A DNA stretch of 9,266 nucleotides from Alphaproteobacteria bacterium. GTDB taxonomy: Bacteria; Pseudomonadota; Alphaproteobacteria; JAEULC01. The stretch lies in assembly GCA_020851015.1 (NCBI GenBank), contig JADZDN010000134.1:1-9266 (forward strand). Reading direction: 5' to 3'. Positions 1-5,585 of the stretch are shown in pieces. Within the stretch, counting starts at the first letter, position 1. Every line of letters starts with the position of its first letter. The notes beneath the pieces were generated by a model. The model searched no databases and was not told where the DNA came from. It was given only the letters and a program-made list of their open reading frames with translations. Made by a program: the position numbers and the translations under genes.

Positions 1-585
1 GTCCGGGCGCCGGGCCAGGTCGAAAATCTTCTGGATCGCGCGATGGGCGACCTCCTCGTCGTAGTCGAGCTGCAGGCTGCGCGCGACGGGGCCGGCGTCG
101 GTCCCCGTCTCGATGCCGGACACGCCGCCTTCCGTGGCCAGCTTCTTGCCGGCCGCGCGCTCGCGCTGGCGCGCCCATGACGAGGCCCAGCCGAAATCGG
201 CCGGATAGATATCTGTCGTGAGCCGCTCCTCGAAACCGTGCAGCTGGTCCGGCCCGATGAAATGCATCTTTCCGGAAAGGCAGGTGTAGTAGCCAGCCTT
301 GCGCAGATAGTGCGCGAACGTGGGAATCGAGGCGGGAAATTCCGCCGCGTTGTCGTAGGCGCCGATCGTCGAGGGCAATTGGCCGGCCATGAACGCGAAC
401 CTGGCCGGCGCGCAGAGCGGATAGTTGCAGTAGGCGTTGTCGAAGACGACGCCCTCGCGCGCGAGCTGCGCCATCACCGGCGTCTTGGCGGGGCCGCCCG
501 CGCCGACGAAGGGAAGGGCCAGCGCCGAAAGCTGGTCCATCATGAAAACGACGATATTGGGCCTTCCGCTGGTGCCGGTCTTCAT
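1..585 (-). CDS. betC: Choline-sulfatase, N-terminal 195 residues (3' end beyond window)
   Basis: Hydrolyses choline-O-sulfate to choline and sulfate in the cytoplasm, supplying choline for glycine betaine synthesis or catabolism. The visible N-terminus opens with a sulfatase strand (RPNIVVFMMDQ, residues 8-18; D17 is a likely calcium ligand). It then has the formylglycine-forming signature CAPAR (C58 to R62), followed by FMAGQLPS and SGKMH (104-108, catalytic Lys/His). The run GPDQLHGFEERLTTDIYPAD (111-130) is, as I recall it, nearly identical to Sinorhizobium BetC and distinguishes it from general arylsulfatases. The start at 585 has GGAG about 8 nt upstream; the in-frame TAG just before it is the stop of the aminotransferase gene, so no longer start is possible. 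The 12-bp gap implies cotranscription with that gene. The frame is open to base 1, so roughly 300 residues are missing. The usual betIBA partners are not visible here. Confidence 0.9.
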   Translation of the reverse strand, partial: MKTGTSGRPNIVVFMMDQLSALALPFVGAGGPAKTPVMAQLAREGVVFDNAYCNYPLCAPARFAFMAGQLPSTIGAYDNAAEFPASIPTFAHYLRKAGYYTCLSGKMHFIGPDQLHGFEERLTTDIYPADFGWASSWARQRERAAGKKLATEGGVSGIETGTDAGPVARSLQLDYDEEVAHRAIQKIFDLARRPD

Positions 586-597
586 GATGCGCTCCGC

Positions 598-1938
598 CTA
601 TGCCTTGCCGATCGCGGCGTCGACGGCCTGGCCCAGCCTGTCGACCGCTTCCTCGATATGCGCGGCGGTGGCGTTGAAGGGCGGCGCCAGGCTGACGTGG
701 TCGCCGCGCTTGCCGTCGATCGTGCCCGACATCGGGTAGCAGATCAGGCCGCGCGCGAGCGCCTCGACATTGATGCGCTCGCCGAGCTTGCGGGCGGTGT
801 CGAACGGCTCCTTGCTGGCGCGGTCGCGCACCAGCTCCAGGCTCCAGAACAGGCCGCGTCCGCGGATATTGCCGACGTGGTGGTGGTTGCCGAAGCGCTC
901 CTCAAGCGCGGCGGACAGCATCGCGCCCTTGCTTGTCACGTTGTCGAGCAGCTTCTCCTCGCGGATCACCTTCTGCACCGCCAGCGCCGCGGCGCAGGCG
1001 GTCGTATGGCCCAAATACGTGTGGCCGTGCCGCAGCACGCCCGAGCCGTCGCGGATCGCCTTGTGGATGCGCGCCGACGCGATCACGGCGCCTACCGGCT
1101 GGTAGCCGCCGCCCAGGCCCTTGGCGACCGTCACGATGTCGGGCGCGATGCCTTCCTGTTCGCAGGCGTAGTAGCTGCCGGTGCGGCCCATGCCGCACAT
1201 CACCTCGTCGAGGATTAACAGGATGCCGTGGCGGCCGCAGATCTCGCGGATGCGCTTGAAATAGCCCGGTACGGCGGGGACCGAGCCCAGCGTCGCGCCG
1301 GCCACGGTCTCGGCGACGAACGCCATGACGTTGCGCGGACCGATGCGCTGGATCGTCGCTTCCAGCTCCTGCGCCAGGCGCCCGGCATAGGCTTCCTCGG
1401 TCTCCTCCGGCCGCCGGTCGCGATAGGCATAGCAGGGCGCGACATGCGCCACCTTCATCAGCAGCGGCTCATAGGGCGTGCGGCGCGTCATGTTGCCGCC
1501 GGTCGCCAGCGCGCCCAGCGTGTTGCCGTGATAGCTCTGCCGGCGCGCGATCACCTGCGTGCGCTCGGGCTCGCCGGTTTCGAGGTGGTACTGGCGCGCC
1601 AGCTTCAGCGACGCTTCCATCGCTTCCGATCCGCTCGAGACGATCAGCACGCGGTCGAGATCGCCGGGCGCGTCCTTCACCAGCAGGTCCGCGAGCTCCT
1701 CCATCGCCGGGGTCGTGAAGAGGCCGCTATAGGCGTAGGGCAGGGCGTCGATCTGCGCCTTGATCGCGCGGATCACGGCGGGATGGCTGTGGCCGAGGCA
1801 GGACACGGCCGGCCCGCCCGAGGCATCGAGATAGCGCTTGCCGGTGTCGTCGATCAGGTAGGCCCCGTCGCCGCGAACGGCGGTGGGAATCTCGGTCCCC
1901 AGCATGCGGTGGAAGACGTGGCTCTTGCTCGTGTTCAT
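598..1938 (-). CDS. Class III PLP-dependent aminotransferase (aspartate aminotransferase family)
   Basis: A 446-residue fold-type I aminotransferase of the class III (omega-amino acid/ornithine type) family. It moves an amino group between an amine or omega-amino acid and a keto acid; the substrate cannot be read from the sequence. Visible motifs are YLDASGGPAVSCLGH (36-50), the phosphate-binding SSGSEA (101-106), LILDEVMCGMGRTG (241-254, D244 contacting the pyridine nitrogen), and VAKGLGGGYQP (271-281) with the Schiff-base lysine K273. HTYLGHTTACAAALA (306-320) follows. Length is normal for the family. The reading frame stays open to 2100, but the first 54 codons are Arg/Pro-rich, unlike the family, and overlap the divergent cupin gene. 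The ATG at 1938 (MNTSKSHVFHR) matches the family N-terminus, though its ribosome binding site is weak. First gene of a two-gene unit with betC, so its substrate may be linked to choline or related amines (inference). Confidence 0.9.
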   Translation of the reverse strand: MNTSKSHVFHRMLGTEIPTAVRGDGAYLIDDTGKRYLDASGGPAVSCLGHSHPAVIRAIKAQIDALPYAYSGLFTTPAMEELADLLVKDAPGDLDRVLIVSSGSEAMEASLKLARQYHLETGEPERTQVIARRQSYHGNTLGALATGGNMTRRTPYEPLLMKVAHVAPCYAYRDRRPEETEEAYAGRLAQELEATIQRIGPRNVMAFVAETVAGATLGSVPAVPGYFKRIREICGRHGILLILDEVMCGMGRTGSYYACEQEGIAPDIVTVAKGLGGGYQPVGAVIASARIHKAIRDGSGVLRHGHTYLGHTTACAAALAVQKVIREEKLLDNVTSKGAMLSAALEERFGNHHHVGNIRGRGLFWSLELVRDRASKEPFDTARKLGERINVEALARGLICYPMSGTIDGKRGDHVSLAPPFNATAAHIEEAVDRLGQAVDAAIGKA

Positions 1939-2087
1939 GGGCACCGTCGCGTGTCGCAAGTTGTCGCGGCCTAACGGCCGCATGTCTCGCCGACAAGGTA
2001 GGGCGTGGCGTCGGCGCGCCGCAACACTTGCTTTTTCCGGCGCCGGCCCGAACCATGCGTTTCGCGCATCAGGCATCGCAGGGGAAC
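1939..2087. promoter_or_regulatory. Divergent promoter region, aminotransferase/betC and cupin genes
   Basis: This 149-bp spacer must hold the promoters of both divergent units. It contains GCGGCC-TAAC-GGCCGC (1966-1981), a 6-bp dyad with a 4-nt centre. Flanking it are TTGTC at 1961-1965 and its complement GACAA at 1992-1996. TGTCGC also occurs twice as a direct repeat exactly one helical turn apart (1952-1957 and 1962-1967). These are operator-like, but in GC-rich DNA short GGCC dyads are common. No convincing -35/-10 pair was found for either gene. Confidence 0.35.
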
Positions 2088-2708
2088 ATGGCACAGGCAA
2101 TCCAGGCGCTGGTCGATACGATCCGCGCGCATTTCCAGTCCTGCCGCACCGAGCGGCGCGACATCGGCGCGGCGCTGGACCATTTGCGGGCGACGATCGA
2201 CGCGCGGCCCGTCGCGGAAGGCGCGCCGATCGTGCCGCCAGCCAATACGGCGGCGCAGCGATACCTCGCCGGCGCGCTCGCGGCCGGCGCGGCCGGTCCG
2301 GCCGGCGCCATCGCCGCCGCGATCGGGCGCGCGCGCGACGGGCTGGTCTGGCACTACAACTATGCGCCGGTCCCAGGCCAGCCGGACTTGCCGGAGAAGG
2401 TCGCGTTCTGCGAGATACTCGGTCCCAGGGCGGGGCTGCGCAGCGACGCGACGCGGCTGGGGTTCTCGTTGCTCGGCCCCGCCACGCACTACCCGATGCA
2501 CGCGCATCCGGCCGTCGAGCTCTACTACGTCCTCGCCGGCACGGCGCGCTGGATCACGCCATCGGCCGCGGCCGAGCAGCCGCCCGGCGCCTTCATCCTG
2601 CACCGCGCCAGCGAGCCGCACGCGATGGAAACCGCGGGCGAGGCGCTGCTGGCGCTCTATTCCTGGTCGGGCGACATCGAATCCCCGTCGCTCTACGTCA
2701 AGCCCTAG
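2088..2708 (+). CDS. DMSP-lyase-like cupin protein (DddL/DddQ-type family)
   Basis: A 206-residue single-domain cupin. Cupin motif 1 is complete: G130, H138-A-H140, E144 and G151 in the GX7HXHX3EX6G arrangement, with H134 and the tyrosine pair Y146/Y147 alongside. Motif 2 is PPGAFILHRASEPH (165-178), giving H178 as the fourth metal ligand. The all-helical N-terminal part (about 1-60), the LGFSLLGPATHYPMHAHP stretch and the overall length match the dimethylsulfoniopropionate lyase family, which cleaves DMSP to DMS and acrylate using a bound metal. Related cupins exist that are not DMSP lyases, so substrate is unproven. The start chosen is ATG 2088 with GGGGA just upstream, giving a DddQ-like length. 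An in-frame ATG at 2055 and TTG at 2028 lack a ribosome site and add atypical residues. It converges on the aldolase gene, and both stops overlap. No acrylate-processing gene is adjacent. Confidence 0.7.
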   Translation: MAQAIQALVDTIRAHFQSCRTERRDIGAALDHLRATIDARPVAEGAPIVPPANTAAQRYLAGALAAGAAGPAGAIAAAIGRARDGLVWHYNYAPVPGQPDLPEKVAFCEILGPRAGLRSDATRLGFSLLGPATHYPMHAHPAVELYYVLAGTARWITPSAAAEQPPGAFILHRASEPHAMETAGEALLALYSWSGDIESPSLYVKP

Positions 2709-3466
2709 CTGGCGTAGTCCGGCTCTTCCTTGTCGAGCTGCCGGCGCCAGGCGTCGAGGTGCATGCGCGCATCCATGCGGTCGCCCCAGGGGCCGTGGTA
2801 GTCGCGGCGGTACCGGTCGGGGATCGTCTTCAGCTTGCGGCCGGTCGACAGCGCGGTGATCTGGTACATTGCCGTGCGCTCGGCGATGTAGAGCTCGTCG
2901 AAGGCCTCGTTCACGGTGGCGCCCACCGAGGTCACGCCGTGATGGCCCATCACCATGATGGTCTTGTCGCCCATCAGCTCGGCGATCCGGTCGCCTTCCT
3001 CGTTGTCGTGCACGGGCGCGAAGCCCTGGTTGTCATAGACGATGCGGTCGTTGAGCAGCAGGTTGTTGTGGTGGGCCAGCGCAAGCTCGGTATCCTCGAG
3101 CAGCGACAGGGCAGTCAGGTACTGCGGATGGACATGCACCACGCAGGTCGCCTGGGGCTTCAGCAAGTGGATGCGGGCGTGGATGTGGAAGGCCACCTTG
3201 CGCAACTCGCCCTTGCCGCGCAGCACCTTGCCGTCGAGGTCGCAGACGATCAGCGAGCTGGCCGTCAATTCGCGGAACAGCATGCCGCGCGGGTTGATCA
3301 GGAACAGCGGCTCGGCGCCCGGCAGCATCAGGCTGTTGTGGTTGCCGATATGCTCGTTCCAGCCCAGGCGCGACGCGACGCGGAACACCGCCGCCATGTC
3401 GCAGCGCAATTGCCACTCGGCGTCATCCGCCTTCGAATTGGAAAGTTCCTTCAGGACCGCCGTCAT
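2705..3466 (-). CDS. Class II aldolase/adducin-family protein
   Basis: A 253-residue cytosolic protein of the zinc-dependent class II aldolase/adducin fold (FucA, AraD, adducin head). The visible motifs are GNHNS (41-45, the phosphate/glycine loop), LINPRGM (56-62), VVHVHP (109-114, zinc ligands H111 and H113) and GHHG (174-177, third zinc ligand). Against the E. coli FucA sequence as I recall it, the catalytic glutamate position is alanine (A92 in KVAFHIH). The protein may therefore not be a classical sugar-phosphate aldolase, as is common in the adducin-like branch; decarboxylase, epimerase or hydro-lyase roles are possible. The start at 3466 has AGGGGAG about 7 nt upstream; the open frame beyond it is low-complexity Arg/Pro sequence. 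The 3' end meets the cupin gene tail to tail with a 4-bp overlap. The upstream gene on this strand is 220 bp away with a hairpin between, so it probably has its own promoter. Confidence 0.85.
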   Translation of the reverse strand: MTAVLKELSNSKADDAEWQLRCDMAAVFRVASRLGWNEHIGNHNSLMLPGAEPLFLINPRGMLFRELTASSLIVCDLDGKVLRGKGELRKVAFHIHARIHLLKPQATCVVHVHPQYLTALSLLEDTELALAHHNNLLLNDRIVYDNQGFAPVHDNEEGDRIAELMGDKTIMVMGHHGVTSVGATVNEAFDELYIAERTAMYQITALSTGRKLKTIPDRYRRDYHGPWGDRMDARMHLDAWRRQLDKEEPDYAS

Positions 3467-3686
3467 GCCGATGCTCCCCTGGCGGCGCTGCCGACGATGG
3501 CGGGCCAGCCGGCGCAACGGTAGTCGGAGGACCGGGACGGCGTCAACAAACCGGGCGGGCAGGGGAGAAGGAGATCCGGGCCGGCCGGAGGACGCCAGAC
3601 CGGCCCGGACTCCTGACCAAGCGCAGTCGACCGCCCAAGGCAACCGCGCTGGAAGGCGGGCCCGTCCTGGAGCCCGCGCATCGCTC
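3467..3686. other. 220-bp spacer, no gene seen
   Basis: This lies between the stop of the unknown gene and the start of the aldolase gene, both leftward. It holds one large hairpin (described separately) and, at 3671-3700 spanning the unknown gene's stop codon, a smaller imperfect stem AGCC-C-GCGC / GCGCGGCT. Frames here are short or are extensions of neighbours with low-complexity composition. It probably contains the aldolase promoter, but I cannot place it. Confidence 0.5.
3569..3614. other. Large hairpin upstream of the aldolase gene
   Basis: AGGAG-A-TCCGGGCCGG (3569-3584) pairs with CCGGCCCGGA-CTCCT (3600-3614). This gives fifteen base pairs with a single bulged A3574 and a 15-nt loop. 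It sits 72 bp past the unknown gene's stop and 102 bp before the aldolase start. On the leftward transcript it is followed by a C/T-rich run but no uridine tract, so it is not a textbook intrinsic terminator. It could end the pilin/unknown transcript or form the aldolase leader. Confidence 0.5.
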
Positions 3687-4268
3687 TCAGAGGCGCGGCT
3701 GTTCGTCGCCGGCCGCTGCGTAGGAGAGTTCTTGTCCGGCGCGCACCAAGGTCGGCGCCCAGGCGTTGAAGTTGATGCTGAGGTTGAAGGCATCGAAATG
3801 GATCGCGCGTTGGCCGGCATCGAACGCCGTGCGGGTGACGCCGGTCGGGCGCGAGGATGCCAGGCGCGCGATCGGATCCTCGGCGGCGAAGCCGGCGAAG
3901 TCGATCTTGGCGGTCAGGTGCAGCCTGCCCTCGGCGAGCGGCCCCAGGAGGCTGCTGCGGATCAGGCCCATGGTCTCGGGGCTGACGCCGGCGATCACGT
4001 GCAGGCCGCCGCCGACGCGATAGATGCAGCCCGTCGTGTTGGAGGCAAGCGTGCCGCAGCGCGCCGCGATGCTGGCGGCCTCGTCCCGGATCGCCTCGAT
4101 CATCAGGTCGTCCTGGCTCAGGAGTTCGAGCCGGGCATCGAAAACCCGGTTTGGGTTGTGGTCATCCATCTCGTCGTTCAGCCAGGCGCATCCCTGGAAG
4201 GGCAGCAGCACCCGGGTGTCGCGCTGGAATTCGATGCGCGAGAGCGAACCTCGGAAATTCCAAGCCAT
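3687..4268 (-). CDS. Hypothetical protein, 193 residues, function unknown
   Basis: I do not recognise a family. The product looks soluble, with no signal peptide, membrane segment or obvious catalytic motif. It has three cysteines (C27, C72, C81), a mixed alpha/beta pattern with a central VGGGLHVIAGVSPETMGLI stretch, and a C-terminal strand-rich part rich in Phe/Asn (IHFDAFNLSINFNAW). It is supported as a real gene by its ATG with GGGAG about 7 nt upstream, codon-position GC bias, and balanced amino-acid composition compared with the Arg-rich antisense frames. It starts 65 bp after the Flp pilin stop on the same strand and could be cotranscribed with it, but it resembles no Tad/Cpa assembly protein that I know. 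No paralogue is visible in the window. Confidence 0.7.
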   Translation of the reverse strand: MAWNFRGSLSRIEFQRDTRVLLPFQGCAWLNDEMDDHNPNRVFDARLELLSQDDLMIEAIRDEAASIAARCGTLASNTTGCIYRVGGGLHVIAGVSPETMGLIRSSLLGPLAEGRLHLTAKIDFAGFAAEDPIARLASSRPTGVTRTAFDAGQRAIHFDAFNLSINFNAWAPTLVRAGQELSYAAAGDEQPRL

Positions 4269-4333
4269 GTCAGTCTCCCGCGGCCGCTACCTGCAGCCGC
4301 AATCCGCGTATTGGAGGGCGCCGGAACGGCTAC

Positions 4334-4513
4334 TCAGGCGTCCGCCGTGGCCGACATCGCGCCCTTGACCTTGCCGAACAGCAGCTCGACGGAGCCGCCC
4401 ACCGCCTGCATCGAGGCGATGGCGGCGACCGAGATCAGCGCGGCGATCAGCCCATATTCAACGACCGTGGTGCCGGCTTCGTTGCGGATGAACTCGCGAA
4501 TGAAGTGAAACAT
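4334..4513 (-). CDS. flp: Flp family type IVb pilin (small prepilin)
   Basis: A 59-residue prepilin. Residues 1-14 (MFHFIREFIRNEAG) form the short basic leader. The cleavage motif is G14 followed by TTVVEY (E19, Y20), the G-X4-EY signature of Flp prepilins processed by a TadV/CpaA-type peptidase. Residues 21-40 form a hydrophobic helix (GLIAALISVAAIASMQAVGG), and the tail is short (SVELLFGKVKGAMSATADA), typical of mature Flp subunits that assemble Tad pili used in surface attachment. The ATG at 4513 has a perfect AGGAGG with a 5-nt spacer. No Tad assembly genes (tadA, cpaB, rcpA) occur in the window, so this is an isolated pilin copy here. It is followed 65 bp later by a gene of unknown function on the same strand. 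The AT-rich upstream region suggests its own regulated promoter. Confidence 0.93.
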   Translation of the reverse strand: MFHFIREFIRNEAGTTVVEYGLIAALISVAAIASMQAVGGSVELLFGKVKGAMSATADA

Positions 4514-4579
4514 GGCGTCCTCCTACATGTTGGACGGTGGTCCGTTGGGCGGTTTGGCTTTTCAGCCGAACACGCGAAT

Positions 4580-4608
4580 AACCTACGCTGAAATTCGCCA
4601 AAATGCAA
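4580..4608 (-). promoter_or_regulatory. Candidate sigma-70 promoter of the flp pilin gene
   Basis: On the minus strand TTGCAT (4608-4603) lies 17 nt before TAGGTT (4585-4580). This predicts a transcript start near 4573 and a leader of about 60 nt to the ATG. Matches to consensus are partial (TTG of the -35; TA and final T of the -10), so the assignment rests on the spacing and on its position at the edge of the AT-rich island. The -35 is part of a directly repeated CTTGCATTTT. Confidence 0.35.
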
Positions 4609-4718
4609 GACAAAAAAGCAGCGATGTTCGAAAAAATATAGAAAAACGACCGGTTTTATTTAAATAAACGACAATAAATACTTAAAAATGCAAGGTATTC
4701 ACTAGGTAATATAGAAAA
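4600..4718. repeat. Two pairs of direct repeats in the AT-rich island
   Basis: AAAATGCAAG occurs at 4600-4609 and 4685-4694 (85 bp apart, near eight helical turns). AATATAGAAAA occurs at 4635-4645 and 4708-4718 (73 bp apart, near seven turns). Between them is TTTATTTAAATAAA (4655-4668), a perfect 14-bp palindrome. The repeats may be binding sites for a regulator of the pilin gene, or chance matches in AT-rich DNA. Confidence 0.45.
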
Positions 4719-4914
4719 GGCCAAAGAATTGATCCCCGGCGGGGCGCCGCCGGACAGGATCGTCGTTCGCGCCGCTTGCGCGCTGGAAAATGGCGAGATT
4801 TCGGGGCAAGCCCAAAGCCGGGCCGCTCAACGGCTCGGCAATGCTCGCGGGCAAATCGCGCCGCGGCGCCGCGCCTCGGCCGCCCCCGCCGTCGAACTGC
4901 CCGGACTCTGGGGC

Positions 4915-4938
4915 GGGGCCGCGGTCAGCCGCGGCCCC
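4915..4938. terminator. Hairpin downstream of the VOC gene, possible terminator
   Basis: GGGGCCGCGG (4915-4924) and CCGCGGCCCC (4929-4938) form a perfect 10-bp GC-only stem closed by a 4-nt loop (TCAG). It lies 9 bp beyond the stop codon of the leftward VOC gene, where a terminator would sit. No T-run follows on the minus strand, so it may act as an mRNA 3'-end stabiliser or a Rho-assisted stop. Confidence 0.5.
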
Positions 4939-4947
4939 GGTGCGGCG

Positions 4948-5502
4948 CTAAGACGTTGCGTCGCGCTCCGCGGCGTCGAAGGTCAGCTCGACCTTCATGC
5001 CCACGGGGTCGCGGAAGAAGATCTGGTGCAGCGGGAAGCCGGGCACCGGCGCCTCGGCGAACGGGACGCCCAGCTTGTTCAGCCGGTTGCGCACCGCCTT
5101 GAGGCCGCTGGTGCGGAACGAGACATGGTCGAAGCCCAGAGCCGCGCCCGACTCGCTGGCAGGTGTTTCCGCCTTGGCGTTGCCGGCCAGGTGGATCACC
5201 GCGCGGCCACCCATGTAGAGCCAGTAGCCGGGGAACATGAAATCCGGCCGCTTGCCGGCCTTCAGGCCCAGGGCCGCCTCGTAGAAGTTCTTCAGCGGCT
5301 CCAAGTCTTTCAGGTGCGAGCGGATCGTCAGGTGGTCGATCCGGTGCAAGGTCACGCCGCCCACCGTATGCGGGCGGTCTGGCACGCCGGTCGAAAGGCG
5401 GCGCGCGGGCTTCGCCGCCTTTCGCGCAACTGGCTTCTTTGGGCTTGCCTTGCGGGCGGTGCGCGGTGCGGGATGGCGCAGGGCCTTGCGGGCGGCGGGC
5501 AT
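4948..5502 (-). CDS. VOC (glyoxalase/dioxygenase fold) protein with basic N-terminal tail
   Basis: A 184-residue protein with one vicinal-oxygen-chelate domain of two beta-alpha-beta-beta-beta modules, about residues 50-178. Likely metal ligands are H57 (HRIDHLTIR), H104 (AVIHLAG), H126 (FDHVSFR) and E172 (MKVELTF). The motif FFRDPVGMKVEL is typical of the C-terminal module. VOC members are lyases, isomerases, dioxygenases or thiol transferases; the substrate here is unknown. Residues 1-45 are a disordered tail rich in Lys, Ala, Pro and Arg (ARKASPKKPVARKAAKPARR), resembling histone H1-like tails. The tail is probably translated, because ATG 5502 has a perfect AGGAGG with a 6-nt spacer and no other start has one. 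The tail could bind nucleic acid or acidic partners (inference). The gene is divergent from the reductase and ends next to a strong hairpin. Confidence 0.85.
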   Translation of the reverse strand: MPAARKALRHPAPRTARKASPKKPVARKAAKPARRLSTGVPDRPHTVGGVTLHRIDHLTIRSHLKDLEPLKNFYEAALGLKAGKRPDFMFPGYWLYMGGRAVIHLAGNAKAETPASESGAALGFDHVSFRTSGLKAVRNRLNKLGVPFAEAPVPGFPLHQIFFRDPVGMKVELTFDAAERDATS

Positions 5503-5585
5503 GGCGTTCCTCCTGGTTCTCGGCCGCGATTATCGTGCGACACTGAACTCCGCGCAACGCCGTGCCTCGCCAAGGGAGACTTCGG
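5503..5585. promoter_or_regulatory. Divergent promoter region, VOC and CurA-like genes
   Basis: Eighty-three bases separate the two divergent starts and contain both Shine-Dalgarno sites: AGGAGG for the VOC gene (on the minus strand) and AAGGGAG for the reductase. The promoters must largely overlap. I could not identify convincing -35/-10 boxes or an operator dyad. Confidence 0.4.

Larger units (their letters stand above)
4514..4947. other. 434-bp spacer: pilin leader, AT-rich island, then GC-rich DNA without a gene
   Basis: From left to right: the pilin leader with small stems (GGCT-TTTC-AGCC at 4556-4567); an AT-rich island, about 4590-4735, with 16 G/C in the 60 bases 4621-4680; and a GC-rich stretch, about 4736-4914, ending in a hairpin. 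Reading frames in the GC-rich stretch are Arg/Pro-rich and lack ribosome sites, so I see no gene. The sharp step in composition at about 4735 is notable against the rest of the window. Confidence 0.6.

Noticed and set aside
238..1218. Long rightward open frame opposite the aminotransferase and betC
   Set aside because: It is antisense to two clear enzymes, is rich in Arg/Ala/His, and has no ribosome site or family motif; a GC-driven shadow.
1883..3523. 546-codon rightward open frame spanning the cupin and aldolase genes
   Set aside because: It crosses from one real gene into the antisense of another and has low-complexity Arg-rich composition. The cupin (2088-2708) and aldolase carry the conserved motifs.
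4514..4947. tRNA, riboswitch or CRISPR array in the large spacer
   Set aside because: No cloverleaf, aptamer core or regularly spaced repeat was found by eye; the direct repeats are only two copies each.
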